From the NCBI RefSeq assembly GCF_040939785.1, contig NZ_CP162553.1:2170001-2234000 (forward strand): a DNA stretch of 64,000 nt. The letters are read 5' to 3'. Under the pieces are notes generated by a model. It worked only from the letters and a program-made list of their open reading frames with translations. It ran no database searches and was not told the origin of the DNA. Positions 51,474-59,584 of the stretch are shown piece by piece (within the stretch, counting starts at the first letter, position 1; each line of letters starts with the position of its first letter). The position numbers and the translations under genes are program-made. This DNA comes from Bradyrhizobium lupini. Its GTDB lineage: Bacteria; Pseudomonadota; Alphaproteobacteria; Rhizobiales; Xanthobacteraceae.

Positions 51474-52760
51474 CTAGATCCCCAACCGGTCGCGCAGGCG
51501 ACCAGCGATCACTGCCGTCGTCACGCCGACCGGCCAGAAGGCATGCATCGGGATCGGCTTGATGCCGGTGACGGGCATGTCGAGCTCGGCCTTGGCGCCG
51601 CCGATCAGACGCCGCGCGAGCTGCGCGCCCATCGCGGTCGAGAGCGCGACGCCGCGACCGTTGCAGCCGAGCGAGATCAGGATGTTGTCCGCGGGCTCGT
51701 GCACGTGCGGGTAATGATCCGCGGTGATGGCGAGCCGGCTGTTCCAGCCATGGGTCCAGGCCACGCCCTTGAGCTGCGGCCATAGCCGTTCGGCGTATCG
51801 CATGAGATAGGCGACGTCGCGCGGCGAACTGATCCAGCGCATCGGGCCGCGGCCCCCCATCAAGAGGCGGTTCTGCTGATCGATGCGGTAATAGACGGTG
51901 ATGTGGCCGCTCTCGTAAAGGACGGGACGCGTCGGCATGATCGAACGGGCCACGTCGTCAGAGAGCGGGGCCGTGGCCGCGATCGAGGAAAACACCGGCA
52001 CGATGGTGCGGCGAAGCGCCGGCCAGAGATCGTCGGTAAAACCGTTGGTCGCGAGCAGCACCTTGTCGGCATGCACCACCGCGCGCGGCGTCTCGATGCG
52101 CCAGCGGCTGCCCTCGCGACGGAGTGATAGTGCGGGTGTTTCGCCGTGCACCTTCGCGCCTGCCGAGATTGCAGCACGCGCGAGACCACGGGCGTAGCTG
52201 AGCGGATGCAGATCGCCGCCGCGCGCATCCAGCATGGCGCCGATATAGCGATCCGTGCCGGTCATCCCGCGCAATTGCTCGCGATTGAGATACGACACCG
52301 GCATTCCGCGGGCGATACACCGTTGTGCGGTTTTCTCGATGGCGGCCGCGCTGGCCTCGTTATAGGCCGCGCGCAACGTACCGTTCTGCCGCGCTTCGCA
52401 CGGGATCTGGTAACGGCGGATCAGATCATGCGTAAAATTCGTGGTGCCGTAGGAGAAGTCGATCATGCGGCGGCCGAGCTCAGCGCCGAAATCGGACTCG
52501 ATCTGATCGGGGTCGTGCTTCAGTCCCGGATTGGTGTGGCCGCCATTATTGCCGGATGCGCCCCAGCCCGGCTCCTGCGCCTCCAGCACCAGTGCCTCGA
52601 CACCCTGCTCCGCCAGGTGCAACGCCGTGGACAGGCCGGTGTAGCCGCCGCCGACGATCGCGACCGAGACCGTCCTGTCGACGTCGAGCGGCGGCGTAGT
52701 CGGCGGCACGACGGCGGTGTCGGCGTAGAGGGACGGCGGCAGAGGCAGGCGCGTGGTCAT
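51474..52760 (-). CDS. FAD-dependent amine oxidase (PuuB/DadA-like)
   Basis: 428 aa. VSVAIVGGGYTGLSTALHLA is the FAD Rossmann motif; EPGWGASGNNGGHTNPGLKH, then WTHGWNSRLAITADHYPHVH and SLGCNGRGVALSTAMGAQLA follow gamma-glutamylputrescine oxidase-like enzymes. It deaminates a secondary or primary amine to an aldehyde, giving peroxide. It converges with the gamma-glutamyltransferase gene (stops 3 bp apart) and lies 12 bp after the ABC ATPase gene, on the same strand. Confidence 0.88.
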   Translation of the reverse strand: MTTRLPLPPSLYADTAVVPPTTPPLDVDRTVSVAIVGGGYTGLSTALHLAEQGVEALVLEAQEPGWGASGNNGGHTNPGLKHDPDQIESDFGAELGRRMIDFSYGTTNFTHDLIRRYQIPCEARQNGTLRAAYNEASAAAIEKTAQRCIARGMPVSYLNREQLRGMTGTDRYIGAMLDARGGDLHPLSYARGLARAAISAGAKVHGETPALSLRREGSRWRIETPRAVVHADKVLLATNGFTDDLWPALRRTIVPVFSSIAATAPLSDDVARSIMPTRPVLYESGHITVYYRIDQQNRLLMGGRGPMRWISSPRDVAYLMRYAERLWPQLKGVAWTHGWNSRLAITADHYPHVHEPADNILISLGCNGRGVALSTAMGAQLARRLIGGAKAELDMPVTGIKPIPMHAFWPVGVTTAVIAGRLRDRLGI

Positions 52761-52772
52761 GGCGAAGACCGG

Positions 52773-53504
52773 TCAGAGCGGATGCAGCACGCGGCGCAAA
52801 AAGTCCTGCGTGCGCGGATGCTGGGGTTGATTGAGCAGCGACTTGGCCGGCCCCTGCTCGACGATGACGCCGCCGTCGATGAACAGCACGCGGTCGGCGA
52901 CGTCGCGGGCAAAGCCCATCTCATGGGTGACGACGACCATGGTCATGCCGTCGTCGGCGAGCTTGCGCATCACGCCGAGAACGTCGCCGACCAATTCAGG
53001 ATCGAGCGCCGAGGTCGGTTCGTCGAACAGGATGGCCTTGGGCTGCATCGCCAGCGCCCGTGCGATCGCGACGCGCTGCTGCTGGCCGCCGGAGAGCTGG
53101 GGCGGATGCTCGTTGGCTTTCTCGGCAAGGCCCACCTGGGCGAGCAGCGCGCGGCCACGCTCGAATGCGGCAGCGCGTGGCTCCTGCTTCACATAGAGCG
53201 GACCTTCAACCACGTTCTCCAGCACCGTCCGGTGCGGAAACAGATTGAAGCGCTGGAACACCATCGAGACCTGGGTGCGGACTTTCACGATCGACGGCGC
53301 GTCGCGGTCGACCTTCAATCCCTCGACGCTGATCTCGCCGCGGTCGTAGCTTTCGAGACCGTTGATACAGCGCAAGATGGTGGACTTGCCGGAGCCGGAG
53401 GGGCCGACGATGCAGACCACCTCGCCCTTCTGGACGGACGCCGTGATGCCCTTGAGCACCTCGTTCGCACCGAAGCTCTTGTGGACGTCGGTCAACTCGA
53501 TCAT
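52773..53504 (-). CDS. Amino-acid ABC transporter ATP-binding protein
   Basis: 243 aa from ATG 53504, which overlaps the permease stop (ATGA). Walker [11 protein letters not shown], signature [15 protein letters not shown], Walker [14 protein letters not shown] and H-loop VVTHEM are all intact. HisP/GlnQ type. It powers import of an amino acid together with the permease and binding protein upstream. Confidence 0.95.
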   Translation of the reverse strand: MIELTDVHKSFGANEVLKGITASVQKGEVVCIVGPSGSGKSTILRCINGLESYDRGEISVEGLKVDRDAPSIVKVRTQVSMVFQRFNLFPHRTVLENVVEGPLYVKQEPRAAAFERGRALLAQVGLAEKANEHPPQLSGGQQQRVAIARALAMQPKAILFDEPTSALDPELVGDVLGVMRKLADDGMTMVVVTHEMGFARDVADRVLFIDGGVIVEQGPAKSLLNQPQHPRTQDFLRRVLHPL

Positions 53505-54154
53505 TTCTTGCCGGCCCGCTTCTCGAAGTGACGGACCAGCAGGATCAGCGGAATGCTCATGGTGAGATACATCAGCGCGACAAGCGTGAACACGTTGGTG
53601 TTCTTGAAGGTCGACGACGCGATCAGCTTGCCCTGAAGGGCGAGCTCGGCGACCGTGATGGTCGAGGCCTGCGAAGAGTCCTTCAGCATCATGATCATGA
53701 CGTTGCCGTAGGGCGGAAGCACGATCCGCACCGCCTGCGGCAGCACGACCCGGCGCATGGTCAGCCACCAGCCCATGCCGATCGATTGCGCCGCCTCGAT
53801 CTGCCCTTTGTCGATGGCCTCGATGCCGGCGCGGAAATTCTCCGCCTGATAGGCCGAGTAGGCGATGCCGAGCCCGAGGATCGCGGCCTGCAACGCGGAC
53901 AGGGTAACGCCGAGATCGGGCATCACGAAATAGAGGTAGAACAACAGCACGATGATCGGAATGCCGCGGATCACGTTGATCAGGCTGGCGCTGAGCAGCG
54001 ACAGGACGCGGATGCCGGAGACCCGCATCATCGCCCAGACGAGGCCAAGAACCGTCGAAAGCAGCAGCGAGCCGATGGTGACGACGATCGTCAGCGCGAC
54101 GCCGCTCATCAGGATCGGGAAGAATTCGGCCGCGTCGTGCCAGAAGCCTTTCAT
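53501..54154 (-). CDS. Amino-acid ABC transporter permease
   Basis: 217 aa, five hydrophobic spans. [20 protein letters not shown] opens the HisM/GlnP family; the EAA loop reads [20 protein letters not shown] and docks the ATPase. Only one permease gene is present, so it probably works as a homodimer. Between the binding-protein and ATPase genes. Confidence 0.93.
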   Translation of the reverse strand: MKGFWHDAAEFFPILMSGVALTIVVTIGSLLLSTVLGLVWAMMRVSGIRVLSLLSASLINVIRGIPIIVLLFYLYFVMPDLGVTLSALQAAILGLGIAYSAYQAENFRAGIEAIDKGQIEAAQSIGMGWWLTMRRVVLPQAVRIVLPPYGNVMIMMLKDSSQASTITVAELALQGKLIASSTFKNTNVFTLVALMYLTMSIPLILLVRHFEKRAGKK

Positions 54155-54184
54155 CGATCAGCTTTCATCGATGGCCTCTGCCGA

Positions 54185-54943
54185 TCAACCCTGTGCCTTC
54201 AGACCCCATTTATCGAGGATCTTGTCGATGGTGCCGTTGGCCTTCAGCTTGGCGAGCGAAGCGTTGATCTTGCCGAGCAGCGCGGCCTCGCCCTTGCGCA
54301 CGCCGATGCCCACCGAACCGACGGTGACGGGCTTGTAGCCATCGACCAGGCGCACCTCGGGGAAGCCGCCCTGCTTCAGATTGTAGGCGAGGATCGGATA
54401 GTCGGCGTAACCGGCCTTGAGGCGGCCGGTGTTCACGTCGCGCAGGATGTCGGGGATGGTGTCGTAGGCCTTGACATCGGCGAACAGGCCGGACTTCTTC
54501 AGCGCGTCGACGAAGGCGGTGCCGACCTGAGCGCCGACCGTCTCGCCCTTCAGATCGTCCTGGGTGGCGTAGGCCTTGGTGTCGCTCTTGGGGACCACGA
54601 GGCCTTCGCCATAGGTGTAGATCGGGTCGGAGAAGTCGACGACCTCCTTGCGCGGCGCTGTGATGAACATCGCGGCCGCGATGATGTCGATCTTGCTTGA
54701 TGTCAGCGACGGGATCAGGGCCGAGAACTGCATCGGCTCGATCTGCACGTTGAAGCCGGCATCCTTGCCCACTCCAGTGACGAGATCGACCATGATGCCC
54801 TGGATGCTATTGGTCTTGGTGTCGAGGAAGGTGAAGGGAATGCCTGTCGGCGTCGAGCCGACCTTCAGCACTTGCTGCGCCGAGGCCGGCGCTGCTGCGG
54901 CAATCGCGAGTGCCGCGAGCGCGGCCAGACCAAAACGCTTCAT
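54185..54943 (-). CDS. Amino-acid ABC transporter substrate-binding protein
   Basis: 252 aa from ATG 54943 behind AAGGGGGATGCG. Signal peptide MKRFGLAALAALAIAAAAPA, SAQ. SBP-3 family: LKVGSTPTGIPFTFLDTKTN, DIIAAAMFITAPRKEVVDFS, GAQVGTAFVDALK and GSVGIGVRKGEAALLGKINA. It captures a polar amino acid or related amine in the periplasm. First gene of the transporter operon, divergent from the XRE-cupin regulator. Confidence 0.94.
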   Translation of the reverse strand: MKRFGLAALAALAIAAAAPASAQQVLKVGSTPTGIPFTFLDTKTNSIQGIMVDLVTGVGKDAGFNVQIEPMQFSALIPSLTSSKIDIIAAAMFITAPRKEVVDFSDPIYTYGEGLVVPKSDTKAYATQDDLKGETVGAQVGTAFVDALKKSGLFADVKAYDTIPDILRDVNTGRLKAGYADYPILAYNLKQGGFPEVRLVDGYKPVTVGSVGIGVRKGEAALLGKINASLAKLKANGTIDKILDKWGLKAQG

Positions 54944-55077
54944 CGCATCCCCCTTGGGCCCGACCGATGGCGGCGCTCGCAAACCTCGTCATCGCAGACG
55001 TTGCGAGCAAAGCCGTTTCGGCCTATTTTCACCAATATGAAAATTTGGTCACACTTCTGCGGCCGATGCAAGTGGTT

Positions 55078-55091
55078 TTCATGCACATGAA
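55078..55091. promoter_or_regulatory. Short inverted repeat before the XRE-cupin gene
   Basis: TTCATG-CA-CATGAA lies 15 bp upstream of the regulator start and 135 bp upstream of the divergent transporter operon. It could be the regulator's binding site; support is composition and position only. Confidence 0.35.
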
Positions 55092-55105
55092 GGAAGCGGT
55101 TTGAC

Positions 55106-55780
55106 GTGAGCGGTGGCAAGAGAATGCACAGGCCGGCCGCCGCAAAGCCGGTGAAGAAGGTGAAGGTGAAAGCCTCCGCCCGGGCTATCGCCAAAGCGGC
55201 CGAGCCGGCGATGGATGTTGCGGTCGGCCGCCGCATCCGCGATCTCAGGCGCATCAGGCAATTCTCGCTCGAGACGGTTGCCTCGCGCACGGAGCTGTCG
55301 ATCGGTTTCCTCAGCCAGATCGAGCGCGGACTGTCGTCGCCGTCGCTGCGCGTGCTGGCCACGCTCGCCGACGTGCTCGGCGTCGGCATCGCCGCGCTGT
55401 TCGGCGCGAGCCCGAACGCCGACGGTGCACCAGATCAGGTGGTCACGCGCGGACTGCAGCGGCCCGAGCTGAAGCTCTGGCGCACCGGCGTGTCCAAGCA
55501 GTTGCTGAGCCCCGCCAGCCCCGACAACCGGCTCAACCTGTTCCTGGTGCATCTGGAGCCGGGCGGCTCCACCGGTGACGAGCTCTACACCCATGACGGC
55601 GAGGAAGCCGGCCTCGTTCTCGAAGGCGAGATGATGCTGACGGTGGACAGCGAGACGTGGTCGCTGAAGACGGGCGACAGTTTTCGGTTTGCAAGCCGTC
55701 GGCCCCACCGGTTTTCAAATCCAGCCAATGACGCGAAGGCGGTGGTGCTGTGGGTGAATTGCGTGACGGGGACGGCGTAG
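55106..55780 (+). CDS. XRE-cupin transcriptional regulator
   Basis: 224 aa from GTG 55106 with AAGGAAG upstream. A basic lead is followed by the HTH (RRIRDLRRIRQFSLETVASR, then TELSIGFLSQIERGLSSPS) and a C-terminal cupin (ELYTHDGEEAGLVLEGEMML ... RRPHRFSN). Such proteins sense an amino acid or amine through the cupin. It is divergent from the amino-acid ABC operon and upstream of dadA. Confidence 0.92.
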   Translation: MSGGKRMHRPAAAKPVKKVKVKASARAIAKAAEPAMDVAVGRRIRDLRRIRQFSLETVASRTELSIGFLSQIERGLSSPSLRVLATLADVLGVGIAALFGASPNADGAPDQVVTRGLQRPELKLWRTGVSKQLLSPASPDNRLNLFLVHLEPGGSTGDELYTHDGEEAGLVLEGEMMLTVDSETWSLKTGDSFRFASRRPHRFSNPANDAKAVVLWVNCVTGTA

Positions 55781-55786
55781 CGCAGC

Positions 55787-55873
55787 CGTCATTGCCAGCG
55801 AAGCGAAGCAATCCACATTCTCACCGCAGAGACACTCTGGATTGCTTCGTCGCGAGAGCTCCTCGCAATGACG
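55787..55873. repeat. REP-like palindromic element, copy 2
   Basis: Left arm CGTCATTGCCAGCGAAGCGA, AGCAATCCA; right arm TGGATTGCTTCGTCGCGAGA, GCTCCTCGCAATGACG. It is diverged from copy 1 in the centre but shares both ends. It again lies between convergent genes (regulator and dadA). Confidence 0.85.
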
Positions 55874-55886
55874 GGAGGATAGAGTC

Positions 55887-57152
55887 TTAGCCAAACCGGT
55901 ACTTGTACCGGTCCACTGTCAGCGCACTCACATCAATGTCCGGCTTTTTGCCTGACAGCATGTCGGCGAGCACGCGGCCGGAGCCGCAGGACATGGTCCA
56001 GCCTAGCGTGCCATGGCCGGTGTTGAGGTGAAGGTTGGCGTATTGCGTCGGGCCGATCACGGGCGGGCCGTCCGGCGTCATCGGGCGCAGGCCGCTCCAG
56101 AACGTCGCCTTGGAGAGATCGCCGCCTCGCGGGAACAGATCGGTCAGCGAGTGATCGAGCGTGGCGCGCCGCGCACCATAGAGCTGGCTCGAGAAGCCGG
56201 AGATTTCGGCGGTGCCGCCGACGCGGATGCGATTGCCGAGGCGCGTGATGGCGACTTTATAGCTCTCGTCCATCACCGTCGATTCCGGCGCGCCGGAAGC
56301 GTCCTTGATCGGTACCGTGATCGAATAACCCTTCACGGGATAGACCGGCAGCGAAATATCGAGCGGCGCGACCAGCCGCGACGACCAGCTTCCGAGCGCG
56401 AGCACGTAAGCGTCTGCCTGCAACATCCCAGCGCTGGTCGCGACGCCGCTGACGCGCGCCCCCTCGGTGACGATGCGGTCGATGCCGGTATTGAACATGA
56501 AGCGCACGCCGAGCGCTTCGGCATGCTTGGCCAGTGCCTGCGTGAACATGTGGCAGTCGCCGGTCTCGTCCTGCGGCAAGCGTAGTCCGCCCGCGACCTT
56601 CTCTTTCACGCCCGCCAGAGCCGGCTCGGCCGCGATGCAGCCCTCGCGGCTCAACACCTCGAACGGCACGCCGTATTGCTTGAGCACGGCGATGTCCTCA
56701 CCGGTGCCGTCGAGCTGGGCCTGGTAGCGAAACAGCTGCAGCGTGCCCTGCGAGCGCTCGTCATACTGGATGCCGATGTCGCGGCGCAGGTCGCGCAGGC
56801 AATCGCGGCTGTATTCCGCGATCGGAATCATCCGGCTCTTGTTGATCGCGTAGCGTTCGCTGGTGCAGTTGCGCAGCATCTTGAGCAGCCAGACCCACAT
56901 CCCGGGATCGAGCTTCGGCCGGATCACCAGCGGGCCGTGCTTCATCAGCAGCCATTTGACCGCCTTCACCGGCACGCCGGGACCGGCCCAGGGCGAGGAA
57001 TAGCCGGGCGACACTTCGCCGGCATTGGCAAAGGAGGTCTCGAGCGCCGGTTCGGGCTGACGGTCGACGACCGTCACCTCATGGCCGGCACGCGCGAGGT
57101 AGTAGGCAGAGGTGACACCGATGACACCGCTGCCGAGGATCAGAACTTTCAC
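55887..57152 (-). CDS. dadA: D-amino-acid dehydrogenase
   Basis: 421 aa. [20 protein letters not shown] (FAD motif), [40 protein letters not shown] and [17 protein letters not shown], then [20 protein letters not shown] are DadA signatures. It oxidatively deaminates D-amino acids with electrons going to the respiratory chain. Convergent with the XRE-cupin gene; next to a class III aminotransferase gene on the same strand. Confidence 0.93.
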   Translation of the reverse strand: MKVLILGSGVIGVTSAYYLARAGHEVTVVDRQPEPALETSFANAGEVSPGYSSPWAGPGVPVKAVKWLLMKHGPLVIRPKLDPGMWVWLLKMLRNCTSERYAINKSRMIPIAEYSRDCLRDLRRDIGIQYDERSQGTLQLFRYQAQLDGTGEDIAVLKQYGVPFEVLSREGCIAAEPALAGVKEKVAGGLRLPQDETGDCHMFTQALAKHAEALGVRFMFNTGIDRIVTEGARVSGVATSAGMLQADAYVLALGSWSSRLVAPLDISLPVYPVKGYSITVPIKDASGAPESTVMDESYKVAITRLGNRIRVGGTAEISGFSSQLYGARRATLDHSLTDLFPRGGDLSKATFWSGLRPMTPDGPPVIGPTQYANLHLNTGHGTLGWTMSCGSGRVLADMLSGKKPDIDVSALTVDRYKYRFG

Positions 57153-57222
57153 GCTTGGTCAAACTCCTGCGGCATCACGCTCGCCGCTGCAAGAGGGAAC
57201 TCCGCAACGGCGAGAGCAATTA

Positions 57223-58551
57223 TCAGGCCACCCGCTTGATGGCATCGCCGAGGATCGACACGATATCGTCGATGTGGCTCTTCTCGACGATGAGCGGAGG
57301 CGACAGCGCAAAGCTATCGCCGCTCATGCGGAAGTACAGCCCGCGATTGAAGCAGTCGACCATGACGTCGTAGCCACGCACGCCGACCGTACCGTCACGC
57401 GGCGACAACTCGACCGCGCCCATCAGGCCGCAATTGCGGATATCGACGACGTTAGGCAGGCCCTTCAGCGAATGCAGCGCGTCGCGCCAATATTCGGAGA
57501 TCGAAGCACCGCGCGTCAGCAGGCCTTCATCCTTGTAGATGTCGAGCGTCGCGATGCCCGCGGCGCAGGCGACCGGGTGCGCCGAATAGGTGTAGCCGTG
57601 GAACAGCTCCATCGCGTTCTCCGGGCCGACCATCAGGCCGTCGTGAACCTTGCGGCTCGCAAACACGGCGCCGCAGGGAACGGTGCCGTTGGTGATGCCC
57701 TTGGCCGTCGTCATCATGTCAGGCGTGACGCCGAAGAAGTTGGCGGCGAACGGCGTGCCGAGGCGGCCGAAGCCGGTGATGACCTCGTCGAAGATCAGGA
57801 GAATACCGTGCTTGTCGCAGATCTCGCGCAGGCGCTGGAGATAGCCCTTCGGCGGCGGCAACACCGCGGTCGATCCGGGCACTGGCTCGACGATGACGGC
57901 GGCGATGGTCTCGGCGCCATGCAGGGCCACCAACCGCTCGAGATCATCGGCGAGCTCGGCGCCATGCTCGGGCTGATCCTTGGCGAAGGCGTTGCGGGTG
58001 AGATCGTGGGTGTGGCGGATGTGGTCGACGCCCGGCAGCAGGGTCGCGAAGGCGCGGCGGTTGGCGACCATGCCGCCGACCGAGGTGCCGCCGAAGCCGA
58101 CGCCGTGATAGCCGCGCTCGCGGCCGATCAAACGGGTGCGGCTCGCCTGGCCGTTGGCGCGGTGATAGGCGAGCGCGATCTTCAGCGCGGTGTCGACCGA
58201 CTCGGAGCCGGAATTGGTGAAGAAGATGCGATCGAGACCCTTCGGCGCGATCTCGGCCAGACGCTCGGCGAAGTCGAATGCCAGCGGATGGCCCATCTGG
58301 AACGACGGTGCGAAGTCCAGCGTCATCAGCTGGCGCTCGACGGCGGCGGCGATCTGCTTGCGGCCGTGGCCGGCATTGACGCACCAGAGGCCGGCGGAGG
58401 CGTCGATCACCTTGCGGCCGTCGACGGTGGTGTAGTGCATGCCCTCGGCCGAGGAGAACAGGCGCGGCGCCTTCTTGAATTGCCGGTTGGCCGTGAACGG
58501 CATCCAGAACGAGTCGGTCTTGATGGTGTTCGGAATCTGATGAAGGGTCAC
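57223..58551 (-). CDS. Class III omega-aminotransferase
   Basis: 442 aa. IDASAGLWCVNAGHGRKQIA, GSESVDTALKIALAYHRANG, RERGYHGVGFGGTSVGGM, IFDEVITGFGRLGTPFAANF and the PLP lysine in TTAKGITNGTVPCGAVF are intact. It resembles beta-alanine/omega-amino-acid:pyruvate aminotransferases. Placed beside dadA and an XRE-cupin gene, it should take the amine group from an omega-amino acid or diamine. Divergent from the 182-aa regulator. Confidence 0.92.
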   Translation of the reverse strand: MTLHQIPNTIKTDSFWMPFTANRQFKKAPRLFSSAEGMHYTTVDGRKVIDASAGLWCVNAGHGRKQIAAAVERQLMTLDFAPSFQMGHPLAFDFAERLAEIAPKGLDRIFFTNSGSESVDTALKIALAYHRANGQASRTRLIGRERGYHGVGFGGTSVGGMVANRRAFATLLPGVDHIRHTHDLTRNAFAKDQPEHGAELADDLERLVALHGAETIAAVIVEPVPGSTAVLPPPKGYLQRLREICDKHGILLIFDEVITGFGRLGTPFAANFFGVTPDMMTTAKGITNGTVPCGAVFASRKVHDGLMVGPENAMELFHGYTYSAHPVACAAGIATLDIYKDEGLLTRGASISEYWRDALHSLKGLPNVVDIRNCGLMGAVELSPRDGTVGVRGYDVMVDCFNRGLYFRMSGDSFALSPPLIVEKSHIDDIVSILGDAIKRVA

Positions 58552-58593
58552 GGGCCACGCTCCTTTGCTGACCTGCTACCAGAGGCACGGCTT

Positions 58594-58616
58594 GAAAAGC
58601 GCAACAAGTCCTTTTC
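58594..58616. promoter_or_regulatory. Inverted repeat in the aminotransferase/regulator promoter
   Basis: GAAAAG (58594-58599) and CTTTTC (58611-58616) flank an 11-bp spacer between divergent starts. It is a candidate site for the 182-aa XRE-cupin regulator; unproven. Confidence 0.4.
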
Positions 58617-58700
58617 TGAGAGGCTGCAAGCCATTGATTTAACTGGGGCTGCCGGTCCATATTTGCGCGATCCGCAACACCTGCAACACGGGACAGGGAC

Positions 58701-59249
58701 ATGAGCGTCGATATCGGTGGACGGCTGCGATTCATCCGGGCGCGCCAGAAGCTGTCGCAGCGCGAACTCGCCAAGCGCGCCGGCGTCACCAATTCGACGA
58801 TCTCGCTGATCGAATCCAACCAGATGAACCCGTCGGTCGGCGCCCTCAAGCGCATCCTCGACGGCATTCCGATGGGGCTCGCCGAATTCTTCGCGCTGGA
58901 GCCGGAGAGCCGGCGCAAGATATTTTACCGCGGCGAAGAGCTGACCGAGGTCGGCAAGAAGCCGATCTCCTATCGGCAGATCGGCGACAATCTGTTCGGT
59001 CGCAGCCTGCAGATTCTGAAGGAGCGCTACGAGCCCGGCAGCGACACCGGGCGCGTTCACCTCGTCCATGACGGCGAGGAAGGCGGCATCGTGATCTCGG
59101 GAAAGCTCGAAGTCACCGTCGAGGACGAGCGCCGCATCCTCAATCCGGGCGATGCCTATTACTTCGAGAGCCGGCGTCCGCATCGCTTCCGCTGCGTCGG
59201 CGGCAAGCCGTGCGAGGTGATCTCGGCCTGCACACCGCCGACATTTTGA
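58701..59249 (+). CDS. XRE-cupin regulator, PuuR-like
   Basis: 182 aa; CAACACGGGACAGGGAC before ATG 58701. HTH: LRFIRARQKLSQRELAKRAG, then VTNSTISLIESNQMNPSVG; cupin: VHLVHDGEEGGIVISGKLEV ... SRRPHRFRCVGG. It matches the PuuR plan (regulator of putrescine use). Divergent from the aminotransferase gene, it is the obvious regulator of that gene and perhaps of the gamma-glutamyltransferase/oxidase set. Confidence 0.92.
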   Translation: MSVDIGGRLRFIRARQKLSQRELAKRAGVTNSTISLIESNQMNPSVGALKRILDGIPMGLAEFFALEPESRRKIFYRGEELTEVGKKPISYRQIGDNLFGRSLQILKERYEPGSDTGRVHLVHDGEEGGIVISGKLEVTVEDERRILNPGDAYYFESRRPHRFRCVGGKPCEVISACTPPTF

Positions 59250-59389
59250 AGTTATCCGCGATCCTACGGAGCCACCGGTATCTTACGGAGCTTGAGCCAT
59301 CTCAATTTCCGCAGCCTGATCCTCTATATATTTCGAGCCATAGCCAAGCAGCCTCCGCTTTCCGGAGCCGCTTCGTAACAGGGCTCGCT

Positions 59390-59542
59390 ATGAAGATCAC
59401 GCTCGCAAATGCAGAGGCCGCACTCGATGAAGTGCAGCGCGAGAACGACAAGCTCCATTCGGAGGAGCTGCGCAAGGCCATCGCGAACTACATCGAGTCG
59501 CAGCGAGAAGCGCTCAAGGCTCTTCGCAAGAAGCTGCACTAG
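59390..59542 (+). CDS. 50-aa helical protein of unknown function
   Basis: ATG 59390. MKITLANAEAALDEVQREND, then KLHSEELRKAIANYIESQRE, then ALKALRKKLH is almost entirely helix/coiled-coil forming and charged. No recognisable family and a weak ribosome site. It converges with the aldehyde-oxidoreductase operon. Confidence 0.55.
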   Translation: MKITLANAEAALDEVQRENDKLHSEELRKAIANYIESQREALKALRKKLH

Positions 59543-59584
59543 CAGGCGGAGAGCGAGACGGCCTCGCCCGCCGCTGCTTAAAGG

